Shown one piece after another: positions 58,304-64,000 of a stretch of 64,000 nucleotides of DNA. A program made the position numbers and the translations under genes. This DNA comes from a virus. The notes under the pieces were generated by a model that was not told where the DNA came from, did no database searches, and saw only the letters and a program-made list of their open reading frames with translations. The number at the start of each line of letters is the position of its first letter. The stretch's first letter is position 1. The stretch lies in IMG/VR virus record IMGVR_UViG_3300044699_000112, positions 1 through 64,000 of that record; one strand, 5' to 3'.

Positions 58304-59112
58304 AACTTGATGTAGTCTCCTGCCGGATCCATCAGCAGGTCCACTGCCGACAGGTACCGGGACGTGGTCTGAATGCTGGCGTGTCCCAGGAACGCCTGGA
58401 TGCCCTGGAGCTTGGCGCCGCCCTTGTGCGAGAGCGCGGCAGCCGTCCGCCGCAAGTCATGCGGAGCGAGCCGTGGCACGCCGATCCGCGCTCCCGCTGC
58501 CTTCACGATGGCATGCACGTGGTCAGCCGACAATGCCTCCTCCATGACGTGGCCCCGGTAGGTGCGGCGCCAGACGGGCCCGGTGCGGATCGCGCCCGCG
58601 GCGAGCCACTCCTCGAGGAGCCCGGCCGTCCATGAGTTGAGCGCGAGCGACCGCAGGCGGCGCCCTTTGCCCGTCAGGTCGGTGATGCAGAGGCGCCCTT
58701 CGAGCGTCTGCAGGTGCGAGCAGTCGAGCGAGACGAGCTCGGCCCGGCGGAGCGCGGCGCCGCAGAGCATCCCGAGCAGCGCGCGGTTGCGCAGGCCCAC
58801 CAGCGGCTCGCCGGGCTGGCGTTCGACGAGGGCCGACACCTGGGCCGCCGAGAGCCACGTGCCCAGACGCACGCCGCGGATCGGCATCGACTTGAGCTCC
58901 TGGATCTTCGGGTCGGCCTCCTCTGCCCTGGCCTTGAACTTCAACGCGCTGAGCTTGACGTTGCACGTGCTCGGAGCGGCGCCGTTGTCCCTGTAGTTGG
59001 CGATGTAGGCCCGCACGCCCTCGGCGGTCAGCGGGCCGTCGAAGTCGCGATAGACGGCCGCGTAGCGCGCCCGCGAGTGCGGACTGTTGAGGCTATCGAG
59101 ATTTGCGTACAC
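58300..59112 (-). CDS. Tyrosine recombinase (XerC/D-sized integrase)
   Basis: A 270-residue protein with a core-binding N-terminal domain (NSPHSRARYAAVYRDFDGPL) and a catalytic domain. Catalytic residues: Arg122 in AALRRAEL, Lys149 in LTGKGRR, His218 and Arg221 in PHDLRRT, His244 in FLGHAS and nucleophile Tyr253 in TSRYL. The size matches XerC/D-type enzymes without an arm-binding domain. It could integrate the phage, resolve genome multimers or use host dif. It sits inside a leftward operon of small genes. No attachment core or excisionase is recognisable beside it. Confidence 0.92.
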   Translation of the reverse strand: MYANLDSLNSPHSRARYAAVYRDFDGPLTAEGVRAYIANYRDNGAAPSTCNVKLSALKFKARAEEADPKIQELKSMPIRGVRLGTWLSAAQVSALVERQPGEPLVGLRNRALLGMLCGAALRRAELVSLDCSHLQTLEGRLCITDLTGKGRRLRSLALNSWTAGLLEEWLAAGAIRTGPVWRRTYRGHVMEEALSADHVHAIVKAAGARIGVPRLAPHDLRRTAAALSHKGGAKLQGIQAFLGHASIQTTSRYLSAVDLLMDPAGDYIKL

Positions 59113-59320
59113 GTTTCACCTTCGGTTCCTTGGGCCCGCATTCGCTGGTGAAGAGGCCAGCCTCGGCCTCGGAGATCTCGTCGAGGTCGGCGGCGGCATG
59201 GCGCAAGCCGATATAGCTGTTCACGCCGAGCGGGTTCCGGCGCTTTACCTCGGCCCAGATCTGTTTGGTAAGGACGGCCATCTCGGCATACGTCATGGTT
59301 TCAAGGCTTGAGGAAGGCAT
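59093..59320 (-). CDS. Small hypothetical protein
   Basis: ATG at 59320 has AGAAGGAG eight bases upstream on the minus strand. The 75-residue product reads PSSSLETMTYAEMAVLTKQI, WAEVKRRNPLGVNSYIGLRH and ISEAEAGLFTSECGPKEPKV, with a basic tail. It overlaps the recombinase start by 20 bases. An excisionase role is conceivable from position, but no such motif is seen. Confidence 0.6.
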   Translation of the reverse strand: MPSSSLETMTYAEMAVLTKQIWAEVKRRNPLGVNSYIGLRHAAADLDEISEAEAGLFTSECGPKEPKVKRVRKSR

Positions 59321-59522
59321 CGGTATACTCCTTCTGCGCCACGCGCAGCGCAAGCTGGGCCTGCGCCCAGGTGGGTCCAATGTCCTGGCACTTGAACTCC
59401 TTGATGTCAAACAAGTTCCAGGCGCTCGACATTTCGAGGATCTCGGGATGATCCGGGATGAGCGCCTTGATGCGATCGACCAGTGTGTCGGCGGTCTGCT
59501 GGTAATTCTCGGAGGGCGTCAT
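59301..59522 (-). CDS. Small acidic helical protein
   Basis: The 73-residue product reads TPSENYQQTADTLVDRIKAL, PDHPEILEMSSAWNLFDIKE and AQAQLALRVAQKEYTDAFLK. It is helical and resembles small phage proteins with the 'HPEI..M..aw.LF.i' pattern. It overlaps both neighbours. Confidence 0.65.
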   Translation of the reverse strand: MTPSENYQQTADTLVDRIKALIPDHPEILEMSSAWNLFDIKEFKCQDIGPTWAQAQLALRVAQKEYTDAFLKP

Positions 59523-59836
59523 GCCGCCCTCCTGCGCTTGCGCATCACGTGCACCTCGGCTGGTTTCTTGAGCCCGTAGGCGGTCTCGTCGAAGTAGGCC
59601 GTCAGCGGCAGCAACGGGTTCTTCCTGGCGATGTCGGTGTGCATGAAGATCTCGTACGCATCGCGGCCCGCCTCGGTGATCTTGAAGCCGCGGCCCGGCC
59701 TGTAGTTGATCCACTTGCGGATCAACATACTGCGGAACGGGCGCTGGTCGTAATGCTTGGCCGTCTCGATCGACAGGTACTCGCCGCCGATGAAGAGCTC
59801 CAGCATGGGAAGCTGGCGGTTCGATAGGCGGATCAT
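59519..59836 (-). CDS. Winged-helix-like hypothetical protein
   Basis: The 105-residue product reads IRLSNRQLPMLELFIGGEYL and SIETAKHYDQRPFRSMLIRK, then GRGFKITEAGRDAYEIFMHT. The arrangement of helix, helix, then 'F.iT.aGr.a' is that of a small winged helix, the last motif being the wing/helix of MarR-like 'L.LT..G' proteins. The C-terminus is basic. A regulatory role is plausible. Confidence 0.65.
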   Translation of the reverse strand: MIRLSNRQLPMLELFIGGEYLSIETAKHYDQRPFRSMLIRKWINYRPGRGFKITEAGRDAYEIFMHTDIARKNPLLPLTAYFDETAYGLKKPAEVHVMRKRRRAA

Positions 59837-60120
59837 GCTGCCACCGCCTTTGCCTCAGCCCGCCGCCTCTTCGCCGCTACCCGCATCCGGCGCCGCATCT
59901 CCTGGCTGCGCGCTTCCGGGTCATCGGGCCAGCCCCGGTTCTGGCTCTTCGGCTCGCCGGGAGCCTTCGGCGGACGCCCCAGCTTCTTGCGTCCCTGGAG
60001 CCCGGCCAGTTGCTCGCGTAACCCTTCGACCTCGCGCTGCACGATATCGAGTATGTGCACCATGCCTGGGAGTAGGGCTGCCATACCCATCTGCGTATAC
60101 GTTGACTCGTTCGTCTTCAT
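59833..60120 (-). CDS. Basic protein with AT-hook-like motif
   Basis: The 95-residue product begins with a helix (LLPGMVHILDIVQREVEGLR, EQLAGLQGRKK). KLGRPPKAPGEPKS follows, where GRPPK is an AT-hook-like core. It ends with an Arg/Lys/Ala-rich helix (SQEMRRRMRVAAKRRRAEAK). A dimeric DNA-binding or RNA-binding protein is likely. It is linked to both neighbours by four-base overlaps. Confidence 0.65.
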   Translation of the reverse strand: MKTNESTYTQMGMAALLPGMVHILDIVQREVEGLREQLAGLQGRKKLGRPPKAPGEPKSQNRGWPDDPEARSQEMRRRMRVAAKRRRAEAKAVAA

Positions 60121-60377
60121 TTGCCCTTCACCTCTTTCTCCTCGTCCGCGCGCCGTACGCTGCGGATCGTGATCTCCTTGTGGAATTCTTTAAGCTCAAG
60201 CGCGGCCGCGGCGCGATCCTCAGCGGTGTCCTGCAACGCTTGGTGCGAGCGGGCGCCTGCCATGAACGTCAGCCGCAGCAGTTCCAGGCCGAAGCCGTCC
60301 TCGAAGTGCGGGGGCATCTTGCCGTGGAAGACGCTCTCCAGGTAGCCCCGGAAGTACTGGTGGAGTGGTCCTCTCAT
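60117..60377 (-). CDS. Small hypothetical protein
   Basis: The 86-residue product reads MRGPLHQYFRGYLESVFHGK, FEDGFGLELLRLTFMAGARS and HQALQDTAEDRAAAALELKE. The 'LRLTFMAGA...' motif is familiar from small phage proteins upstream of recombination genes, but has no known role. It is coupled by overlaps. Confidence 0.65.
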   Translation of the reverse strand: MRGPLHQYFRGYLESVFHGKMPPHFEDGFGLELLRLTFMAGARSHQALQDTAEDRAAAALELKEFHKEITIRSVRRADEEKEVKGK

Positions 60378-60571
60378 CGGCGCTTGGCCGCCATCCGGAT
60401 TGCTAGGCTCATCGCGATGCGCGCGAGGATCTGTTCCGGCCTCGACAGTTCCTCGGTCAGGATCACGGGAACGCCGTAGCGGCCTTTCTGAATCGCAATC
60501 GAACCGTCCTCCTGGAGTGCTGCCTCCAGCGATGGCATGCGGGTCTCTTCTGGAATGGTCAAGATAACCAT
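60374..60571 (-). CDS. Small hypothetical protein, first gene of the leftward operon
   Basis: The 65-residue product reads VILTIPEETRMPSLEAALQE, DGSIAIQKGRYGVPVILTEE and RPEQILARIAMSLAIRMAAK. The short beta-helix pattern could be an antitoxin- or Arc-like fold but is not diagnostic. It faces the divergent promoter at 60572-60646 and would be the first cistron of the long leftward transcript. Confidence 0.6.
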   Translation of the reverse strand: MVILTIPEETRMPSLEAALQEDGSIAIQKGRYGVPVILTEELSRPEQILARIAMSLAIRMAAKRR

Positions 60572-60610
60572 GTGGCGTTCACCTCAAAGCAATTTTACGA
60601 CTAATCGTTA

Positions 60611-60640
60611 TTGTGCCGCAATACAATATTGCATTATAAT
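60611..60640 (+). promoter_or_regulatory. Promoter with internal palindromic operator
   Basis: A perfect -10 TATAAT (60635-60640) is 18 bases from TTGTGC (60611-60616). The palindrome GCAATA-CAA-TATTGC (60618-60632) fills the spacer. The -10 ends six bases before the ATG at 60647, so the mRNA would be leaderless. A second small palindrome ACGA/TCGT (60597-60608) lies toward the leftward operon. Confidence 0.65.
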
Positions 60641-60646
60641 GGGGTT

Positions 60647-60883
60647 ATGCCCCAAGTGGTTATGAAGTTGAGCGACGAAGAACTCGAGCAGCTACGCGAC
60701 AAAGCCCAGGAGATTGCTCTATCGATGAGTGACTTCCTGCGCAAGAGGTCCGGATTCCGCCCGCTCCACCGCGGAGTCGGCAGGCCAGCCTTCCAGGTCA
60801 CCTGCCCCGTCCCCGGCTGCAAGGCCGTGGTCGGCGCCTCGGCCTATGCCAAGCACGTGCGGAACAACCATCCCAATGGGTGA
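60647..60883 (+). CDS. Ribbon-helix-helix regulator fused to a C2H2-type zinc finger
   Basis: The 78-residue product begins PQVVMKLSDEELEQLRDKAQ and EIALSMSDFLRKRSGF: a beta strand and two helices, the ribbon-helix-helix (Arc/CopG) fold. It continues FQVTCPVPGCKAVVGASAYA and KHVRNNHP, a C-x4-C-x12-H-x4-H zinc finger. RHH dimers bind short palindromes, and one sits in its own promoter, so autorepression is likely. The finger could add specificity or a protein contact. The combination is uncommon in my experience. Confidence 0.75.
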   Translation: MPQVVMKLSDEELEQLRDKAQEIALSMSDFLRKRSGFRPLHRGVGRPAFQVTCPVPGCKAVVGASAYAKHVRNNHPNG

Positions 60884-61334
60884 GCACAGCATCCGCACGC
60901 GCCGCGGGCAGTACGTCCGCTCGGATGAGTACTGCAAGCCGGAGTGCCGCGGCTCTTCGTTCAGCCACTGCGACATCTGCCTCAACACCGGATTTATTTA
61001 CGTACGAAAGGACCTCATGGACACCAGCATCCTCAAGAGCCTCGACACCTCGCGCTTCAACCTCGACGAGGTGATCGAGCTCTCCTGCGCAGCCAGCGTG
61101 CTCACCGCCCACTATGCCGCGCACGAGATCGAGCCGCCCGTCTGGCTCGCCGCCGCCAATGACAAACTCGCCGCGGCCATCAGCGAAAAGTACAAGCTGC
61201 GGCTGATCGAGAAGGCGCGCCAGATGCAGGCCGAGATCGACGAGCTCATGCCGCGGGACGAGAAGCGCAACAGGCTCAAGAAGGATCTGGCGAAGCTGAA
61301 GACGAAGGTCGGCAATGGAACAGCAGCCGCCTGA
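60876..61334 (+). CDS. Hypothetical protein with N-terminal zinc motif and helical tail
   Basis: The ATG at 60876 overlaps the regulator's stop. The 152-residue product has a Cys-rich start (SDEYCKPECRGSSFSHCDIC), helices with SAASVLTAHYAAHEIEPPVW and KLAAAISEKYKLRLIEKARQ, and a basic coiled-coil end (KRNRLKKDLAKLKTKVGN). The first zinc motif plus coiled coil suggest a nucleic-acid-binding dimer. Function unknown. Confidence 0.65.
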   Translation: MGEHSIRTRRGQYVRSDEYCKPECRGSSFSHCDICLNTGFIYVRKDLMDTSILKSLDTSRFNLDEVIELSCAASVLTAHYAAHEIEPPVWLAAANDKLAAAISEKYKLRLIEKARQMQAEIDELMPRDEKRNRLKKDLAKLKTKVGNGTAAA

Positions 61335-61698
61335 AACCGAGCAGATCACGCCGCAGCACGAAGCCTTCGACGCAATCTGGACGACGGTCTGCGCGATTGC
61401 CATGAAGGTCGGCGCCGCTCCGCTCAACCAGTGGCCGGGCCTCTGGCGGTTCGACGTGGACGAGCACTGGAAGATCGCGGTGAACGCGCACGACGAAGAG
61501 ATCGAGGGCATCCCGAAGTTCCGCCTGTACGCCGAGTGGAACGGCTGGCCCGCGGGCATGCTCTCGCCGACCGGCGGAGAGATCGCGGCCGGTACGCTGG
61601 CGAACATCTTCACGCTGCGCGAGGCGCTCGATCGGAAGCTGATTGCGATAGCAGTCTTCACGCTGGATGCTGAAAATATCGACCCTAGCCACGTCTAG
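61315..61698 (+). CDS. Hypothetical phage protein
   Basis: The 127-residue product reads EAFDAIWTTVCAIAMKVGAA, NQWPGLWRFDVDEHWKIAVN, FRLYAEWNGWPAGMLSPTGG and IAAGTLANIFTLREALDRKL. The W.i.vN.h......... .fr.yvEwNGWPAGl..p.gG.iaaG..AN......al pattern belongs to a conserved phage protein I recall next to MBL-fold genes. It overlaps both neighbours, 20 bases on the left and 32 on the right. Confidence 0.7.
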   Translation: MEQQPPETEQITPQHEAFDAIWTTVCAIAMKVGAAPLNQWPGLWRFDVDEHWKIAVNAHDEEIEGIPKFRLYAEWNGWPAGMLSPTGGEIAAGTLANIFTLREALDRKLIAIAVFTLDAENIDPSHV

Positions 61699-62479
61699 CG
61701 CCGGGAACTGCTCGTTCGTCAGCGATGGCACAACGCGCATCCTGATCGATGCGGGCCTCTGCCTCGCCGAAACCTTCCAGCGCCTGCGCTCGATCAACGA
61801 GGACCCGGACACGATCGACGCGGTGCTCCTCACGCATCCGCATGGCGATCACTCCGATGGCCTCGCGGTCATGCTGCGCTACTGGCGCCGCGCCGGTGGC
61901 GTTGTGCCGGTCTACTGCTCCCAGGCCACCTACGACGCGCTGCCAAATGCCATTCCGCCGCCCTGGTTCCGGCCCGTGGGCCAGTTGTCCTACTGGAGTG
62001 TGGGTTGTCTTGAATGCGAGACGTTTGCCGTTGAGCACGACACCGGCGAGCCGCTCGGCTTCACCGTGACCTCGGGTTCGTACCGGGCCTCGTTTGCGCT
62101 CGACCTGGGCACCATCCCTCCGGCGCTGGGCCAGCATCTGGCTGGCTCGGACTTCCTCCTGCTCGAAGCCAATCACGATCCGGATATGCTGCGCGCCGGG
62201 CCTTACTCGCACAAGCTCAAGGAGCGGATCGCGCGCACGCACCTGTCGAACGAAGCCGCCTGCCGGTGGATCGAAGAGTATATGAATGCGAGGACGAAAC
62301 ACCTCTGGCTCGGCCATCTGTCGATGACAACGAACGATCACGAGATCGTGCGCCTGATGGCAGCCCAGGCAATCGCGCACCGCAAGCTCGAGCCGGAGCT
62401 CGAGGTTATTTGGCCTGCGGCGCTGCAGCCTTCGCGAGTGGTGCTTGAGCCTTCGCGGGATCCGGACAAGGAGTTGTAG
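61667..62479 (+). CDS. Metallo-beta-lactamase-fold hydrolase, WalJ/YycJ-like
   Basis: The 270-residue product begins KISTLATSSAGNCSFVSDGT. It has the metal motif HPHGDH at residues 57-62 (His57, His59, Asp61, His62), a later EANHDPDMLRAGPYSHKLKE and RIARTHLSNEA, then WLGHLSMTTND. This matches the YycJ/WalJ group (S..GN, HxHxDH, ..NHD..mL..gpYp..Lk.Ri....HLSN). MBL-fold enzymes cut phosphodiesters in DNA, RNA or cyclic nucleotides. In a phage this could be a nuclease, or an anti-defence enzyme comparable in fold to Apyc1; the substrate is not shown by the sequence. Confidence 0.88.
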   Translation: MLKISTLATSSAGNCSFVSDGTTRILIDAGLCLAETFQRLRSINEDPDTIDAVLLTHPHGDHSDGLAVMLRYWRRAGGVVPVYCSQATYDALPNAIPPPWFRPVGQLSYWSVGCLECETFAVEHDTGEPLGFTVTSGSYRASFALDLGTIPPALGQHLAGSDFLLLEANHDPDMLRAGPYSHKLKERIARTHLSNEAACRWIEEYMNARTKHLWLGHLSMTTNDHEIVRLMAAQAIAHRKLEPELEVIWPAALQPSRVVLEPSRDPDKEL

Positions 62480-62717
62480 ACGTGCCGCCGGGCGCTGCAC
62501 CGTCGACCACCGTCGCGGTGTAGTAATTGCCCATCACGAACGTGTCGGAGGCGATCGGGAGCGTGACCGAAAGGGACGAGCGCGGCTGTATGCCAAGGGC
62601 CGCCACTTCCTGGAGGTTGACCGAGACGCCGTCCGTCGCGGGCGTTTCGCCGGTGGCGGGGATCGTCGCGAGGTTCTTGTTCTGACACCGGAAGTTGATC
62701 GTGAGACTCGTGGCCAT
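62406..62717 (-). CDS. Beta-rich hypothetical protein
   Basis: The 103-residue product reads ATSLTINFRCQNKNLATIPA, VSVNLQEVAALGIQPRSSLS and SDTFVMGNYYTATVVDGAAP, with a Pro/Ala/Lys tail. It is probably a small beta-sandwich. The gene converges on and overlaps the MBL gene by 74 bases. An ATG at 62717 starts it. Confidence 0.6.
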   Translation of the reverse strand: MATSLTINFRCQNKNLATIPATGETPATDGVSVNLQEVAALGIQPRSSLSVTLPIASDTFVMGNYYTATVVDGAAPGGTSTTPCPDPAKAQAPLAKAAAPQAK

Positions 62718-62722
62718 GCCGT

Positions 62723-62863
62723 CTATCGTACATGCCAGCCGCCCGTGACCCAGAAGATAATTGCGAGCGAGATGATGTAGTAGACCGCCACTGCCAGCCA
62801 GATGAACAGCTTCCTGGCCGTCTGGGCTCTCTCAGGGGTGTAGGTCCACCACGGCAGCTTCAT
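62723..62863 (-). CDS. Single-span membrane protein, 46 residues
   Basis: On the minus strand ATG at 62863 opens KLPWWTYTPERAQTARKLF, then the hydrophobic stretch WLAVAVYYIISLAIIFWV and TGGWHVR, ending at TAG (62723-62725). One clear transmembrane helix follows a basic segment. The ATG overlaps the upstream stop (ATGA), which supports translation. A lysis-related or regulatory membrane role is possible. Confidence 0.6.
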   Translation of the reverse strand: MKLPWWTYTPERAQTARKLFIWLAVAVYYIISLAIIFWVTGGWHVR

Positions 62864-63246
62864 CGATTGCACTCGCAGTCATCCTTGCGCCGGGCGCACA
62901 CCGGGCAGAAAATCTCCCAGGCCGAGCCCAGGTGCTCGGTCGGCCCAACGTAGACAATCACCGGCAACGGCTTCGGCGCCTCGTTAGCCGTCTGTACGTC
63001 AGCCGTCCGTTCGGCGTCCCTGTCGTCAGCAGCTTCCTGCTCCTCGATGGCCTCGAAGGTTCGCCCCTCGGCGAACCTCTCGAATGGATCGTCAGCCGTC
63101 TGTGGGTCAGCCGTCTGTAGGTGCAGCGGCGGCTCCGGCGCCCGAGCCGCCCCGGCGGCGGCCGCGGCCGCCGCCTTCCTGGCCGCCGCCGCCTTCCTGG
63201 CGTTAGCCGCCTGCCGCTCGAGAGCCGCGCGCTGCGCGTCCGTCAT
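62860..63246 (-). CDS. Ala-rich protein with QTAD repeats and C-terminal zinc motif
   Basis: The 128-residue product reads TDAQRAALERQAANARKAAA, a poly-Ala helix, then LQTADPQTADDPFERF, then ADVQTANEAPKPLPVIVYVG and finally CPVCARRKDDCECNR, a four-Cys knuckle. The QTAD repeats are encoded by copies of a 13-base DNA repeat also found in the next gene. Starts at ATG 63246, overlapping the upstream stop. Confidence 0.6.
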   Translation of the reverse strand: MTDAQRAALERQAANARKAAAARKAAAAAAAGAARAPEPPLHLQTADPQTADDPFERFAEGRTFEAIEEQEAADDRDAERTADVQTANEAPKPLPVIVYVGPTEHLGSAWEIFCPVCARRKDDCECNR

Positions 63247-63408
63247 CGCTTGCCCCCCTTCTTTTTGGGACGCCGCGGGCACTTCATCCAGTGCTCGCGG
63301 AGGATCCCGTGGTAGACCGTGGCGCCGCAGCCCCACCAGCACGGGACCGTCAGCTTCGGCTTCGACCCGCCCCTGTTCTTCACGGGCAGGTCCGGGTCAG
63401 CCGTCTGT
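62983..63408 (-). repeat. Five copies of a 13-base repeat (AC[A/G]GACGGCTGAC-like)
   Basis: On the plus strand GTCAGCCGTCTGT or a one-base variant occurs at 62983-62995, 62998-63010, 63091-63103, 63106-63118 and 63396-63408. Two pairs have exactly 15-base spacing. All five read QTAD-like peptide in two different genes. Confidence 0.6.
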
Positions 63409-63431
63409 CCTGGCAGTTCAAGCGTCGTCAT
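63243..63431 (-). CDS. Small zinc-finger-like protein
   Basis: The 62-residue product reads TTLELPGQTADPDLPVKNRG and PKLTVPCWWGCGATVYHGIL, then REHWMKCPRRPKKKGG. C-x3-C ... H ... H-x3-C offers a zinc site, and the tail is very basic. A QTAD unit occurs near the N-terminus. It is coupled to both neighbours by overlaps. Confidence 0.65.
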   Translation of the reverse strand: MTTLELPGQTADPDLPVKNRGGSKPKLTVPCWWGCGATVYHGILREHWMKCPRRPKKKGGKR

Positions 63432-64000
63432 CGTTCTCCTCCTCTTCCGCAGCCTCGCGCCGCTTCTCAATCTCGTCCCGGTACTGGCCCTCGGTGAACT
63501 CGACCGAGTGCAGTCCCTGCTCGCCGGTCTCGGGGTTCTGCGCCCAAGTGTCGATCACCTTGCCGCAGCCGCACTTCATGCACACCTCGTGCATGCGCAC
63601 TCCGCAGCCATGCCCTTCGACGCCAGGGCTCTCTTCGCAGCCGCCTACAATCTCAATGGGGTCGTCCCACTCGTGATGCTCTTCGCCTTTGAGGCAGGCG
63701 GGTTCGATCGCCTCGATCGTCACCGTGTGCGCCTCGCGATCGACATGCACGATATCGCCATCCGCATCGATCCCGTAGAGCCAAGTCCAAACCGTGACCC
63801 AGCCGGTCTCGTTGCGCTCGCCCCACTCGCCCCCTTCGACGTACTCTTCCGCCGCTTCCTGGGCGGAGTCGGCTTCGATCTCAATCTCGGCGTTGCCATC
63901 ATCCGCGGCCCAGGTGCTGGGTTTCTCTACCAAGCAGTCGTCGATGATATGCCAGCCAGTCCGCACCGCCGCGGTGTAGATCGTCTCCTGACCGCGGGCA
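63418..64000 (-). CDS. 5'-truncated phage protein with CxxC/GCG cysteine cluster
   Basis: The frame is open to the right edge of the window. Upstream of GTG at 63966 it continues in frame with ARGQETIYTAAVRTGWHIID, which reads as protein, so the true start is beyond 64000. Visible parts: DDCLVEKPSTWAADDGNAEI, SAQEAAEEYVEGGEWGERNE, WVTVWTWLYG and HEVCMKCGCGKVIDTW, plus an acidic C-terminal tail. The cysteines suggest one zinc site. Function unknown. Confidence 0.7.
   Translation of the reverse strand, partial: ARGQETIYTAAVRTGWHIIDDCLVEKPSTWAADDGNAEIEIEADSAQEAAEEYVEGGEWGERNETGWVTVWTWLYGIDADGDIVHVDREAHTVTIEAIEPACLKGEEHHEWDDPIEIVGGCEESPGVEGHGCGVRMHEVCMKCGCGKVIDTWAQNPETGEQGLHSVEFTEGQYRDEIEKRREAAEEEENDDDA

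Noticed and set aside
1-64000. Diversity-generating retroelement near the fibres
   Set aside because: No reverse transcriptase, template/variable repeat pair or accessory gene was seen despite two fibre loci.

Overview
This window is a GC-rich stretch of tailed-phage DNA (Caudoviricetes). It carries the large terminase, portal, scaffold and major capsid protein, connector-like genes and a tail-nozzle-like protein, then two receptor-binding fibre loci and a 3,078-residue candidate ejection protein. There is no recognisable sheath, tube or tape-measure gene, which points to a podovirus layout. Both ends are cut inside genes, so the phage genome is longer than 64 kb. Coding density is very high, many genes overlap by 1-4 bases, and TTG/GTG starts are common. 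The host cannot be named; high GC and apparent leaderless promoters fit a GC-rich environmental bacterium. There are no tRNA, rRNA, CRISPR or insertion-sequence features that I can support.

Layout: 1-8.5 kb is an accessory region. It has a 5'-truncated terminase-small-subunit-like gene, a hairpin array, a winged-helix regulator with two tandem palindromes at its 5' end, two short promoter-terminator units, a proline-rich PDNxLP-repeat protein, a gene-free repeat region, and two blocks of small, often zinc-ribbon, proteins reading away from a divergent promoter region at 5.3-5.55 kb. From 8.65 to 21.2 kb lies the packaging and head module: TerL, a cysteine-motif protein, small conserved genes, a portal with a zinc-ribbon insertion, scaffold, capsid protein, connector-like genes and a nozzle-like protein broken by many frameshifts. 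From 21.2 to 26.1 kb is a beta-helix tailspike with four tandem repeat modules. A holin-like membrane protein follows at 27.2 kb, then Ala/Gln/Pro-rich ejection-type proteins and the giant protein (31.6-40.9 kb). A collagen-like second fibre occupies 41.5-45.8 kb.

An HNH homing endonuclease on the opposite strand (46.1-46.6 kb) separates the virion genes from the replication/recombination module. That module holds a small HTH regulator behind a palindromic operator, a RecT-like annealing-protein candidate, an SMC/RecF-like ATPase, an ASCH protein, several small conserved phage proteins, a DUF559-like and a PD-(D/E)XK-like nuclease, a DnaD-like initiator with internal iterons, and DnaB helicase with an intrinsic terminator. 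From 56.8 to 60.6 kb a leftward operon of overlapping small genes includes a XerC/D-sized tyrosine recombinase. A divergent promoter at 60.6 kb drives a ribbon-helix-helix/C2H2 regulator and a WalJ-like metallo-beta-lactamase-fold enzyme. The window ends in another leftward block of small zinc-ribbon genes.

Together the genes cover packaging, virion assembly, DNA ejection, host recognition, replication initiation and recombination. No DNA polymerase, RNA polymerase, CI-like repressor or endolysin is recognisable here. About fifteen apparent single-base frameshifts, nine of them within 19.2-20.9 kb, disrupt otherwise well-conserved reading frames. They look like uncorrected sequencing indels, so several genes are described below as reconstructed.
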